Source of the DNA: Spisula solida
Lineage: Eukaryota > Mollusca > Bivalvia > Venerida > Mactridae
Assembly (NCBI GenBank): GCA_947247005.1
Contig: OX365959.1
Span: 36,865,097 to 36,929,096, forward strand
DNA length: 64,000 nucleotides
Direction of reading: 5' to 3'
How positions within the stretch are numbered: the first letter of the stretch is position 1; each line of letters opens with the position of its first letter. The notes beneath the pieces were generated by a model. That model saw only the letters and a list, made by a program, of their open reading frames with translations. It had not been told where the DNA came from and did no database searches. A program made the translations under genes and the position numbers. Positions 46,015 to 59,000 of this stretch are shown here, in pieces.

Positions 46015-46649
46015 ATTAAATTGCTTGCCATATTATGTATTGTGACCCCATGGGCCTTATGGCCTACGGGTAATTTGTAAATAAACTTGTTGAAACTTGT
46101 ACATGTATATGACGGACTGGACCGGTCTGTGAGCAATATATCTTGATCTGTTTGAATAGATTGAATACAGTGTATCACACTTCAGCAATACAACGTGTAA
46201 CCCCGATCTCCGGAAGCATCTCTATCTGAGCAAGATCTCATCTCAAATATTGTCAGGTGTCTATATGTTAATTTCCATGCGAGGCTGGACTCAAAATTAG
46301 CATGACTAAACAGAAATGTGATTCTGAGTTCATTCCAGTATAATTTCAAGAGCTGGAGCTTCAGATTTATCTGTGATTCCAACTCTGAATTTAGCAAAAT
46401 CTCAATTTGAGTTGAGATTTCTACTTGAGATGCTTTGACATAAGAAAGTAGGACTATAGTTCGCATGCAATGAATTAGTAATATGTGTGGAGGAACCAAA
46501 CTGATTGCATATCAATCCAGGTCTGAGTTTCCTCTTGAAATAAAGTATTGATATTATTATCAATATTAGTCCATGAGCCACCAATAGAACCCTCCGGACT
46601 TTTGGTCACTTTATTTTTTCATAAAGCCTATGGTAAGTTATTCATACCT

Positions 46650-48400
46650 GCATCGCATTTAGTGTATACATGTAATCTATCTATGATGATCTTTTGGTGG
46701 TGATAGATATAATTATGTTTTGATAATCTATGTATGCTTATACGTTTGTATTTGTATGAATGTAGTTTATTTAGCGTAAATGTCTCTATATCGATGCTTT
46801 TGGATTAGTACAAGTGCTATGTTTAGGTGGCAGGGGATATACTATTGGCTGATTTTTGGGTTCCGACAGGCCGCGAACAGTCAAGCCTATTTCTTGAAAA
46901 CAGCCAATGAGACAATAAAGTCTTTCTGTGTCAGTCTCAGGGCCTAAACAGCATGCCTTGAAAACAGTATCCAAATGTAAGGCTGAAACCTTGGGTTGTG
47001 GAGTTATGGCCCTTTGTTTTTCCCCCTACCCCTCCAATGTTTAGTAAAAAAAATACAAAAGTGACCCATTTCACAGCATACACAGTATTTTTAAAGCTAA
47101 TGCAATCCTATATTTGGCTCAATTTTACATAAATAGAATACCTGAGCAAGGTTATTTCAGCAAGAAAAGTGTCTCCCATACAGGTGGATTTTTTGCTATT
47201 TGCTGTCAAACCTAGCTTTTCGCGGTTTCTAACGACGCTAAATTTGCACTTCCGCCAGTGGTGGTAATCTCCATTTTGAAGAGGAGCAAACCCTTCAGAG
47301 CCAGCTGATATTTAGTTTCTATGATTTTTCAAAATAACAAACACCGTCTTTTTACAAAATAAATACAGAATTGAGTCTTTAAAATACTAATTTAATTTTT
47401 GGTGCCCATAAATAAGCTCTACACTAAATATTTGTTATTTACCCCCCTCACCCCAGTATATCCCCTGCCAGCTTAGTATATGCTCCATCAAAGCCACTCG
47501 TATGATGATAAATATATCTATATATGTTAAGGGTGAATTTGGTATATGACATGTCTTTATACCAATATTTGAATTAGTACAATTACGATAATTATGTTAT
47601 TATATGCATGAATAATCAGTATCAGCATTTCATGTTTGCATGAGGGAATCAAAGTTAGCAAGTTACATAGGGTTATGAGAATGGTATTTGATGTATGTGT
47701 CATTGATATATGTTTGAAATATATGTGGTAAACGTGTGTATGCTACTGGTCAAGTAAACAGTTCCAAAAGTGCTTCGCAAAAATGCTATATATATTCATG
47801 AAGTAAGTTGAATATTCATGTATTGCACTGATCATGATGTCCTAATGTGTGCAATATCCTACCTATTACTCGATTTTATTCCTACCGGCTAAGTTAAGTA
47901 TGCAGTACATTTAGTGTATAAATACACTCTATCTATAATGTTCTTTTGATTGTGGTAGATGTATGTTTTGATAATGTATGTATGCTTTTAGTAGCTAAAT
48001 GATTGCATGCGTTTCGATTTAAACAATGGCAATCAATATATCCGTCTAGCCAGCATGAGGAATATGTATGTTTTAACAATACTCCCTTTGTTCTAAATAC
48101 TCTAATTATTGCATTAAATTCATACCTGCTATGTCAAGCATGCATTCAGTATAATAAGTATATGAATAATTATGTCTTGTTTTTTGGTTTTGATATGTAA
48201 TATGAGAAATATGTTGGATGGAAAATGGTATACGCATGTAACTATTATAATGAATGTATAAATGTTTATATATGCTAATGCTTCTTGTGTCGTATAATTC
48301 TAAGAATGTCAAGCATAAATATGAGAAATATGTATGATTGAACATGGTACACGTGTATCCTTTTGAATGAATGTGTAAATGTTTACGCCCCTTTAACCCA
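46650..48400. repeat. Region of weak internal duplications around a MITE
   Basis: CATTTAGTGTATA and TTTTGATAAT-TATGTATGCTT blocks occur at about 46660-46740 and again at 47905-47995. ATATGAGAAATATG and GAATGT-TAAATGTTTA blocks occur at 48200-48265 and 48320-48385. No gene seen. Confidence 0.45.
46828..47470. mobile_element. MITE with TGGCAGGGGATATACT termini
   Basis: TGGCAGGGGATATACT at the left is mirrored by AGTATATCCCCTGCCA at the right. 643 bp. No transposase frame. Confidence 0.7.
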
Positions 48401-48587
48401 AAATTTCTTGTTCTAAAAGAATAACAGCTTTGAATTTCACTATAAACTTCTGATATACTTCCTTTAAATTCTTTCAATCGTCTCGTCTTTTTTTCAGTTT
48501 CATTAATATAATAAGTGTGTTCTGAGATTGAAGATAGTCATAACATTGCTTTAGTCTTTTAAGCCATTAACAAAAACAATATATAGA

Positions 48588-48746
48588 GGATATTTGTTTG
48601 TTTTGATTGAATATGGTTTATATCTCATCGTGTAGTGATAAAATTCAATATTTTCAAGAGCGCGTAGCGCGAGTGAAAATATTAAATTTTATCACTACAA
48701 GATGAGATATTAACCATATTCAATCAATCAAAACAAACAAATATTC
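48588..48746. mobile_element. Fold-back element
   Basis: GATATTTGTTTGTTTTGATT is mirrored by AATCAAAACAAACAAATATT. Arms of about 75 bases meet at AGAGCGCGTAGCGCGAGTGA. Confidence 0.8.
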
Positions 48747-49329
48747 TATTTATTTAATGATTTTATGGTGTCAAAACTGGTACTATTTATGCCAAATTAC
48801 CACTGTGGTTAGGCTACGTATGAATATGTTATTCCATTCATATTTTTCACTTCAAAATCCGCCATCTTGGATTATGGTGAATAGGTGAAAACGATTTTTT
48901 TTGAGAATTTTGCATTAAATCATACACCAACTTGTAGGAAATGGTCTAAATAAGAATAAAACCCCCCACATGACATGTTTCCGTTCAGTAATAAAAAAGT
49001 TACAGAAATTTTAGTGTTGAGATTTTGGTAAATTAAAGTAGTCCCTGTGAGGGGCGGAGCTTATATCAGTCACATTGTAGGTGATAACCAGTGACTGATA
49101 TAGGTTTTATTTCACTGATAGAACTCCATATCTCATCAGTTAGCATTAAATATGACATTTTAGAGATCAGGACGAACACTGAACTGTTTTAACAGTGTAC
49201 ACAAATTATATAACAGGGCGACTACCCTGAGTGTAGGACATCAATTTAAACATGTTTTCACCTTTCTTTTTTTATATTTTCCTTATCAAATCTTTATTAT
49301 TTGTTGTCATAGAAGTCGTGGTTTTTCCA

Positions 49330-52267
49330 ATTTTCCATAGATGAGTCTTAAAATATCCTCGTACTATGTTAGAGGGCTAGGAAATAAAATAAAACGTTTA
49401 GCCATATTTAAGTTTATTCAAGATCAAAGCATTGATATATATGGCTCATTCAAAAAGCCTATTTTACTAGTAAGTATGCAAATATTTGGAAAAGTGACAC
49501 TAAATACGATATATACTTTAGTGGTGATTCATCGAATAGTGCGGGTGTAGGATTTCTAGTCAGCAAAACAAAAGATATCAAGGTCATTAAAACAGAAGAA
49601 ATAGCATTAGGGAGAATCCTGCTATTGAAAATAGAAATAAACAGTCATGTATATCATATTATAAACTATTATGGACCAAAAAAGGATGATACAAATCTAC
49701 TTATTTAATTAGAAAACTCTATTAAAAAAAATAAATAACGAACAAGTTATCATATGAGGAGACTGGAATCTCACACTTAATCCATGCATTGATAAACGGG
49801 GAGGAAATATAAATGTCCATACATTATGTAGACAAACACTTGCTAAAATAATGGACGAAAATGATCTTGTAGACATATGGAGGATCCTACACCCTAAGCA
49901 AACTAGATATACATGGAAATCAAGGACCGTGTCATGTAGGCTGGGCTTCTTTATAATATGCGACAATGTAACAAATTAGATTAAAAAGGCAGAAATAATA
50001 AACAGTTTAAAATCCGACCATTTAATCCCTAACATATACATACAGACAAGCTGTACTAAACGTGGCAAAGGAAGCTACAAAATGAGCAATACTATTTTAC
50101 TTAACAAAGACTACCAAGAGCGAATAAAGAAAGCAATTAATGAAATCGAAGATTACAATAAAAACTCAAACCCTCGAATACTATGGGAACTTATTAAAGG
50201 AACAATTAGAAACGAAGTATAAAATTCTCTATAAAAATGAAAAAACTACAATCGGAAGAAACTGATAAATTAAACTCAAACATAAAAGATCTGTTAGAAA
50301 AGCAACAAGACACCAACGACCCAAACTTAGAGGAAGAAGTAAATGTCGAGCGCACTAAATTGGATGGATTATACCACAGAAAAGCAGAAGGGTATATTAC
50401 TAGCCTGAAATACAATCATTTAATAAATGAAGATAAAAACATACAACTGCTTAAAGTGTTAGAGGCACACAAAGCAGAGAGCAAAACCATAAAAGATTTA
50501 TTAATGTAAATGATAAACAAATAACAAATCGAAGAGGAAATTCTTGAAGAAACATTTAATTATTATAAAGGAATTTATACAAAAAGAATACTCGAAAAAC
50601 AAACATTTGAACATTTAGAATTAAACAATATCCCAAAGTTGAATCAAGAAAGAAAGCAATACTGTGAAGGCATATTAACTATAGAAGAACTTACACAAGC
50701 GGTGAAAAATATGAAAAATGGCAAAAGCCCAGGAACCGACGGAATAAATATAGAATTCTACAAACTGTTGTGGAGTGATATTAAATCCAATCTTTTAAAT
50801 GCTCTTAATTTCGCATTTCAAACAGGAAATTTATCAGAACTACAAAACCAAGGCTTAATTACTTTACTTCCAAAACCAAATAAAGATTTAACAAATTTAG
50901 GAACCTGGCGACCAATTAGTTTACTGAATGTAGATTACAAATAGCCACTAAATCAATTGCGTCGATAATTAAGGAAGTATTATATAATATAATTCATAAA
51001 AGTCAAACTGGTTTCGTAAAAAAAAGATATATAGGAGAAAATAAAGTGGGCAGAAAATCTTAATCCCGAAAATGAGTTTGATTGGGAACAGATTAATATA
51101 ACTCCTTTTAAATTGACGAAGGACAGCAAAATTCAAAATTTTCAATATAAATTTATTCATAGAAACATAGCTACAAATGCATATTTATTCAAATGTAAGA
51201 TGATTAAATCTAGCCTGTGCAACTTCTGCAATGCATAGATAGAAACAATGGATCATATTTTTTGGGAATGCCATTATACACAAATTTTCTGGAACAAAAT
51301 AAAACAATACTTAAGAAATAAAAATCTGTTCGCGTTTATTGTCGGTGAATAAAACACGGGCAGGAGTTCGGATGCGGAAAAATTAAATCACGAGTGCGTA
51401 GCACGAGTGATTTAATTTTCCGCATCCGAACGACTGCCCGTGTTTTATTCACCGACAATATACAAGAACAGAGTTTTTATTTCGATTCTAAATACGGTAA
51501 TATGCCGCACTATTTAACTGCGCGCATTCCATTTTCACCCATTTGACATTGAACATGATTCCACGCTGAAATTGAGTGGCTTATTAGCTGGTACAATTAC
51601 CGCCCTCGTTAATGAAAATGACCTTCGTTATTTTCTGAAGGAAAAAAACACATTTTAAACATTGAAACAATTTTAATAACACGAGTATAGTGTATCTATG
51701 TCATGAAATGAAAAATATAAATGAATTGATTATCAGAAATTTTTATGAATCTTAATTTGGAGAGTATATTGGAGTTTCTAAAAATAGATGCGTCATAGCT
51801 GTAACACTGGATTCTCGTGAAACTCGCGGTCCGTTAATTTTGTTTACTATAATGTTTACGTTCATTCATTCATAAATAGGTCATGTGATACGGGGCGTAA
51901 ATTGTAACAGCCAATTTGTTACCATGTTTTATGGGGGTAATAATAAATACATGTAGTTAGGTCCGCTCTTTGTTTAATGGATTAATCCGCGGATCGTGTT
52001 AGAATGCGATACAAAGCATGTACTGTAAATGGTGAGATAAATAAAACCAACGCTTTCACGTGTAATTCAAGGAATCCTATCTTATCACTTATCTTTCTAT
52101 ATGGAAAACAATTTATCTTAACAAGTAAATATAAAAATGAATTACCTTCATTTACCTCTTTCAAAATTAAATTTGAGAGTAGATTAGAACGACAACGGAA
52201 GCTAGCCCTAGATCAAGGAAACCTAGACAATTTTAATAAAACATGGGAACAATTTATGAACACCTGA
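49330..52267 (+). pseudogene. L1/Tx1-like LINE remnant, deleted and interrupted
   Basis: Non-LTR retrotransposon blocks can be read in order through several frameshifts and stops: an endonuclease start (YYVRGLGNKIKRLAIFKF, 49341 on), the GDWNLTLNPCIDKRGG and DIWRILHPKQTRYTW blocks (49757-49925), and reverse transcriptase blocks MKNGKSPGTDGINIEFY and WRPISLLNVDYK (50639-50944). A zinc-knuckle-like C-terminal block CNFCNA and HIFWECHYTQIFW follows (51219-51300), and the end FESRLERQRKLALDQGNLD stops at 52267. The segment that should hold the catalytic YxDD box is deleted near 51040. A copy of repeat F1 splits the end at 51312-52003. The copy is dead. Confidence 0.85.
51312..52003. mobile_element. 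Repeat F1, copy b, with perfect palindrome, inside the LINE
   Basis: LINE sequence continues on both sides, so ends are known to within a few bases: TTAAGAAATAAAAATCTGTT and CGTGTTAGAAT. Near its left end, arms of about 60 bases (GTCGGTGAATAAAACACGGG to TTAAATCACGAGTG) mirror each other around GCGTAGC. Copy a is at 33898-34508. Confidence 0.8.
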
Positions 52268-52283
52268 CGACTTCTGTGACTTA

Positions 52284-52896
52284 CAAATAATAACAAAACA
52301 AACAAGAGTGCCAAAATGTCACAAAATACGCCCGTCTTGGTTGTGCTAGTGACAAAAAATATTGATTGTGAAATAAAAGCCCATATTATGTCAAAACATT
52401 TTTAAACAACTATCTTTAAACTAATCTTTATAATCACAAACTATATATTATACGTTTTTGACAAATGCACCATATCAGTTGTTTCCTATATTCATACTAA
52501 TTTATAGGAATGCTTTTGAAGACGATCGCACGAAAACTGTTTCAGTTAGAGTACAGACAAGACCAATTTCACATTTTTTTGGTAAATGAAGGACCATAAC
52601 ACAAGAAGGCCTGGGCCCGATTTGGCCTATAATCGAACTTGGCCTAGATATTACGTCCATAAGCATTGTCAGCAAGTTTGAAGACGATCGCACGAAAACT
52701 GTTTGAGTTAGAGGCCAATTTCATTTTTTTGGTAAATGAAGGACCTTAACCCAAGAAGGCCCGGGCCGATTTGAGTTAGAGTACAGACAAATTACTGGAC
52801 GCCGCCACCCGAACGGCCACCCGCCCGCCCGCCCGCCCGCCCGTCCGTCCGCCAAGGGTATTCACATAATACGTCCCGTTTTTAACGGGCGTATAA
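52284..52896. mobile_element. CAAGAGTGCCAAAATGTCAC element with GCCC-repeat tail
   Basis: AATACGCCCGTCTTGG at the left is mirrored by AACGGGCGTAT at the right. GAAGACGATCGCACGAAAAC occurs twice (about 52518 and 52681). A CCCGCCCGCCCGTCCGTCC run is at 52818-52852. Confidence 0.65.
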
Positions 52897-53339
52897 AAAA
52901 TCAACATCTCTGACAACATTTTTTTTTCTTCTCTCTACTCGTCACTCTTTGACGAAAAAAGGTCCTAATCCCTTTTATTACCCCCGAATATCAAATTTAT
53001 GTAGAAATGTATATTCATTTATAGTATGATTTCTACTTGATTTGTTCGTTTCTGTACAAGTAGTTTTATATAAATAATATACAATGTTGTAAGGTTTGTG
53101 GGGGATGATTCTCCGACCCCCATAAAACCATTGGACGGGGAAAATAAATGGGGTTACCATAGGCTTTCAGAAAAATATCGTGTTCAAAATTCCATATGGT
53201 GGAGTTACTGAGAGGGTTCGCACCTATGATTCCTGGACTATGTTAGTAGCAGAATTTTGCACTGCACGCAGACAGAGCACTGTGTCTATCCACAGGATGC
53301 ATGGACTATACATAGGTGAGCTAGTTTATACTAATTATT

Positions 53340-54397
53340 TAAGGTCGATTGTGAAACAAGCTTTTCCAACTTATCGTTGGTGTCAATCATAAACCCTGTA
53401 TAACTACAAAATCACAACTTTTCAGGAGACGGAAAAAACTGTTTTGTGATAAATATAAACGATGGGAAATGCTGTTCTTTCACCAATAACGATAGAAATA
53501 TGTTAGGAAACAACCATTAAAAGTTTGATAGGGATGCGATAAATCCAGCACAGCAACGGTAGTTACGACATTTCACCATCGTGATTGGCCAATGATGATG
53601 TGATTTTTTATAGTTACGTCATTTCCGTTTCTCAAAATGTATAACTCGATAACTGCATTTTGTTCATATAACTTTGTTTCTAAGCTGCAAAATCAATGGG
53701 TCGCAACTTTTTACGTTACGTCGATATGTAAACAGGAATGAGGCTGGTTTTGTGTGTTTTGTAGTTACGAGGTTTCTGATCAGTTGCATTATAAGAAAAT
53801 TGTCGTGGATGTTGAAGTTACGGGCTTTCCGACAAGAACATTTTAAGTAAAATCTTATGCTTTGTCGTTTTCAATTCCATTGCCGACCTGATGGATGGAC
53901 TACTTTTAATTAATTAACATATTGACACAAATAGAACTGATATTTCCACCATTTTTAAAGAAAATACAATGCACTGAAAATGCAGCCATTTATCCAGAAG
54001 TTACGGGTTTTCCTTCCGAGAAAAAATTTCAACCAACCAAGCTACAGCTTTTCATCACGTGGTGTTTTTGAGAGATCTAATTGGACGAATTTCATGAAAC
54101 ATCGACAGCAGATGCGGGAAAATATTGCCGGTAGGAAATGCCGAAAACACGATTTTTTGAAAAAATGTAGTTACGGGGTTTATGATTGTCACCGACGTTA
54201 TATTAATCACTCTCGACACCTCATTCCTGATGTTATCCGTCGCCACGAGGGTATGAGAGAAGAGAAGCCAGTTTCTCTTTTATGCAAGGGAGTTGCTGGT
54301 ATATTTTATTTCGTTTTTGGTATGACGCGGCCAGGGATCGAACCCGAGACCTCCCGTACTCGAAGCGAACGCTCAACCACTAGGCTATCGAGGAGGC
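53340..54397 (-). mobile_element. SINE, family S3, copy split by a transposon
   Basis: The tail piece (AAGGTCGATTGTGAAAC to CAACTTAT, 53340-53374) and the rest (ATTAATCACTC to ATCGAGGAGGCGG, 54202-54397) become one S3 SINE when 53375-54201 is removed. A 140-codon frame across the junction (53980-54402) is therefore not a gene. Confidence 0.75.
53375..54197. mobile_element. TTAT-flanked transposon with repeated GTTACG motifs
   Basis: CGTTGGTGTCAATCATAAAC is mirrored by GTTTATGATTGTCACCGACG-like sequence; TTAT is at 53371-53374 and 54198-54201, and the interrupted SINE has a single TTAT. Inside, GTTACG followed by a TTTC-like pyrimidine patch occurs about six times (near 53561, 53612, 53763, 53816, 53999 and 54169). 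823 bp; no transposase frame. Confidence 0.8.
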
Positions 54398-54401
54398 GGT
54401 A

Positions 54402-55083
54402 AGCTAAGTATGAAATACTTATATACGCTTATAGTGATACATGTAGCCAGGGCTGAATTGTAATAAAATGTGTTCAACACATGATCGATTCTTGTAAGAT
54501 CTATATTTATAATTGCATATACTAGAGTAAAACACAGCATAACAGTTTAAGATATAGAATGTAGATAAAATCTACACAGAGACTCTAAATATTTCTTTTT
54601 AACCAAACAACTAAGCTTTAACTAACCTTTATAAAGTACAATCCACCTTGATACATGAACACACAGTATCAAATACTAAATGCAATGCAGATCCTACCCA
54701 TGCCGTTTATCCCACTCGTAACTAATCGAGTCTTTCCGTCGATGCCGAAAATCTCAAGACAATATGAAATTAAACTAGTTTTATTTTCAAGTCAGATTAC
54801 GTCAATAATGTCCGAGGGCCACCGATTGCTGTTTGCCCTTGAAACTCGATTATTTCTCGAACCAAGGGAGGTAACTACAATCATAAAAATGTTTTCGTTG
54901 ACACATTTACCTCCCCTATATCAAATAGAAATTATAGTTGCTTTGTACAGCTACAAGTAAATAAACTGTAAAAACTATTAAACTGTTTAAGCGGTAACCT
55001 CACTATAAACAATAACTGTTGTCTTTGAAACACAACACTAAATGTAGTACAGTAGAGTTTTAACGAGGTGGATTTTAACGGAA
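54402..55083. other. Intergenic stretch without recognised features
   Basis: 54690-54850 shares ATGTCCGAGG and ACTCGTAACTA-type pieces with 45710-45800, so both are parts of an old repeat. No gene supported. Confidence 0.4.
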
Positions 55084-55594
55084 TACCAAAGACCTAAATA
55101 TACAAAGATTGGAAAAATCTACCAAATCTCGCGATTGATATCTCGCGGCAGTCTTCTGAAATCTCGCGAAATCATGTTTGTATTTAATTCCTTATACCTC
55201 CTGTTGTGTGTACATATTATGAAAAAACTAAGTTCATGCAATAGATTTATTATTCTGCTTTAAAATGAAAAATAATTTATTGAAATCAGTCAAGAAATAA
55301 AACTTAAGACCTCAAAGAGCCAGACATACTCTCATTTTAATGGAAATGCCAATTTTATCAGAAAATACCCAATTGGACTCATTCAAACAATTCTGAATTC
55401 TAAAAGAAATGGAAAAAATGAGTGACATCATGCAGTAGAAGAAACCTAGCTCTTCAAAATGAGATATTGGTCATTAAAAAAGGATTATAAACAAAAGCGT
55501 TCATGCAAAATATCAGCGTCTGCTGCATGCCATTTTGCATTTTCTCCCCGTTTTCAATATAGTGTCCAATCTGTGTATATTTAGGTCTTTGGGA
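55084..55594. mobile_element. Inverted-repeat MITE
   Basis: CCAAAGACCTAAATATACAA is mirrored by TGTATATTTAGGTCTTTGGG. GAATA lies outside both ends, a possible target duplication. About 510 bp. Confidence 0.6.
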
Positions 55595-55846
55595 ATACGA
55601 ACCAGTATGTCATTTTTGTATACAATTAGGTTCATATAAATTATGACATAATTGTTTCTTGTAATTAAAGTACAACCATATAAAGTAAGTTAGTATACAT
55701 GTACATGTATAAAAATGTAAATGTAGAATATTTACAAATAGTTGGCTCTACGAGCGTATTTTATGATTAAATATGGCATTTTACAAATAAATGAGCATTT
55801 TCAATTAAACACCTTGTGTTCTGTTGTTCCTCATTTCATATAAGTT

Positions 55847-56006
55847 CGACCCAGCTTGGAACAGTACTTCCAATATCTACGCAATCGTGAAAGCTCGGGC
55901 ATTTCCGTTTGTCTCCGGTAAATATACTAAAGCAAAACATAAAGGCCGATGTGATCAGAATAATTATATATATGATATAGTCACACTCAAACTCTGTCGA
56001 CCCTAA
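55847..56006 (+). pseudogene. Degenerate relative of the 35242 exon
   Basis: The frame FDPAWNST, ARAFPFVSGKYT, KHKGRCDQNNY is alignable with RSFPSVSGKYT and HKGWDDPNKY of 35242-35471 at protein and DNA level (GGCATTTCCG, TGTCTCCGG, AAATATACT). The hydrophobic segment is missing. It overlaps, on the opposite strand, the last 20 bases of the membrane-protein gene. Confidence 0.45.
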
Positions 56007-59000
56007 AAGCACGGTACTTGGTAATATCGCTATAAGTTGGCGGTGGTGTCTCACAAGCTAAACTGTACCGAGGAGGTGGTGTATGCCCCCTTGACATGTC
56101 GGGGTAGGTACCACCAGCGCTGGTACTCGTAGAATAGTTTCCCATGTTATTTGTCGTTGTGTTTATAATCGACAAGTTAATATTTCTATGTCCTCTTGTT
56201 GATGGTAGCGTTCCATTGACCCTTTCACTTGGTGCATCACGTGACGAGATCAAAGCCCGCGGTACTCTCTCACGATTATAGTCAGAAGACGTCGTTTGTA
56301 CAGCCGGCGCTGTGTGTGAAGTCTGTGACGAATCCTGATTATTTGAATTAATGTCATACATTATTTGGCGTGGGGAATGATTAGGTACTGGTATAGTTGA
56401 GAAACTATCTGTAGTGTTAAAACCAGTGGGACTGTAAAGCCACGTTGATGAAGGTGTAACAACGTGACGATAATGATCCGGTCTACTGGATTTGTAAGCC
56501 CATGTATAAGACGTTTCAATCCATTTTACGAATGTCATAAACAGGGATAACAATAATGAGAGAACAAGTGTCGCTATTGCATATTGTTGGTTCCTTCTGC
56601 CATACTCGCTGTAAGTAAGTGAGGTATACATAGGCGGTGCGTCTGTTGATTTGAGGATATTCCTAGCCGCTATCAACCCTCCAACACCGCTTACCAGTAC
56701 ACCCGCAATAAATCCAAGAATCACAAACCCCCAAGCGAAAAAGGTCACTATAGTCTGCAAGTAAAATAAAAGTAAGCAAAATAGCGTCGTTATATAAAGT
56801 CGTATATTTTTATAAGAATAACGGTATTCGTCCTCACAACGGTGTTTACCAATGTAATTCAGACTGATAATAGTCCTCAACCCTTCCGAATAACACAGTT
56901 TTGGTGACAAAATCGACCTCACGTCGAGAATAAGTCTGCTCGCCAAGTCATTTCGGCGCTTGATTTCGCGAGGGTTTCTATGACTTCGAATATCAAAGGG
57001 AAGGAACTCGTCACTATTTTTTTTATTTTAAATTTATTTTTTTAAAGATCGTCAAATATAATTACCAAGACATAATTTATTAAGCAGATTTATTGATATG
57101 AATACCGTAAAATAAAAATATTTAATGTTTACGGATGTTTATAAAATTTTCCGGACGGTACCGAAGTTTCCCGTAATAACACGAAATTACGTCGAAATGA
57201 CGTCGGCTAATGATGGACGGATTACGTTAAAGGGATGGTATTTAAGCATATGTATCTCATATTGCATGTGCAACTTTTAATAGAAATATAGTGTAAATAC
57301 CACGAACAAATTAATACGCATTATTACAAATCATGTTGGACCCTTTTCAATCACGTTAAGCATCTTACATGAGACCATAATTATATCAACAATGGCCTCA
57401 CTTTCTATTTTCATTGGTGTTATTTTAAAAGAAAAAAGTTTGACTGGAAACTTAATTCATTTCAGCATTTCCAAACGATATATCATTTTCATTCATCAAT
57501 AAAAATTAGAGAATTCAAAAATAGTAATTTTAGATAAACATACCCAGTTTTGGAAGGGTTTAACATCAATATGTCGACGCCCATTGTTTATATACATTCG
57601 ATAGAAGTACATATGTGAGGCTGCAATGCATAAGGACTGAAATAGTAAAGAATCGCAGAAATAAATACATTCGGCATATACTACTCAAACTTTGCTAAGG
57701 GCCAATACATTGATTTTGATGTCCGTCTCAGGTTAAATGTACAAAACCGATGAAGAAAACGTTGTACAATTAATACAATATTATCTAATCTGCTTCTAAA
57801 GTTGGAAGCTTGGTGTCTTGCATTTGATACGCATTGCCAAAATGACGTCTTTTTACAGGTAACTGATAAGCCCTAGTGGCGGGGACCAAAGTGGCTAGAT
57901 TAACATGGACAATTTTATCCCGTTTTTATTACCATATCGTGTAAGACCCAAACTACCAAGAAAATTACCACATTCTGTTACTACAGAGGCTTGAATGCAG
58001 CTCGAACATTTTTAACGGGGTCAGGCTTAGACATTAAATTTTGAAGTAATCTTTATTGGTTTACAATATTGCAGATGTAGCATTAGGTTTTTGAAAATTC
58101 TACCGGTCAATCTTATTCAATTTGCAAAATATTTAAATGGAAAATTTCTTGACCCTTATCAAATTTTGAGTAGTATATGTCTCTACCGTTTCCTGGTTGT
58201 TATTATAGTCAGGTATAGACTGCCGATTGTAACACTAGGCTCTGTTTACAAATAAAGATGAACATTAAATTCATTTTGATGTCCATTTTTGTTCAGTAGT
58301 GTGCATATTTACTTTAAAGCCACATTATCTCTCCCAAGGTATTTTTCCCGATCACCCAGTAAATAGACTAATTACAAGGACTTGGCATATTTTTCACTAA
58401 TGACCAAGAATTGACGTCAAAATGTCAAATGTATCTGTCGAAATGCTATGCCAAAAATCGCATTTAAGTAAAATGTATGGATGACAAAATACTAATTTTT
58501 CAAGAGTTGCTTCCCTTAGAGTATAAATTGTGCATTTTTTGTTTACAATTCATCATTTTGTAAACAAACCAACTGGAGGTTGTATTTCGTTTTCTTCCAT
58601 CTTATGGTGTTTTCCACATTTGGGACTCAACTAAAGTGCTCAAAATCCATGGCTCTTCAAATAGGTTACCAAGTTATTGCTTTTTGAAAATAGCCGTTTT
58701 TTCTAGCATTCAAGAGATACAGAATGTCTTCGAGCTACAAGGAAGAAACAACATTCTAGACCGAGTCATACTCACTGCTAATCCAGTAAACAAAGCTCCC
58801 CCTATGTAGTATGGTGCCTTATAATAAGGGGCTGAACTCCAAATGGACAAGATCCCCACGATAATACAGGCGCATGACAGAATGAGCGTTGGTATTGTTA
58901 AGAAGGTCATGCGTTTTAGTTTAACATGAAGACTGCAAGAACATCCACGGCCACCTGCTGAAACAAGAAATAGGTAGACTTGAACTATGTGCATATACCA

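Noticed and set aside
53980..54402. 140-codon frame on +
   Set aside because: It runs across the junction between the TTAT-flanked transposon and an S3 SINE, so it is a chimera of two repeats.
56755..56946. Extension of the membrane-protein last exon to a Met at 56946
   Set aside because: An acceptor CAG at 56757-56755 joins in phase with exon 58957-58776, and the extension lacks the membrane-protein character.
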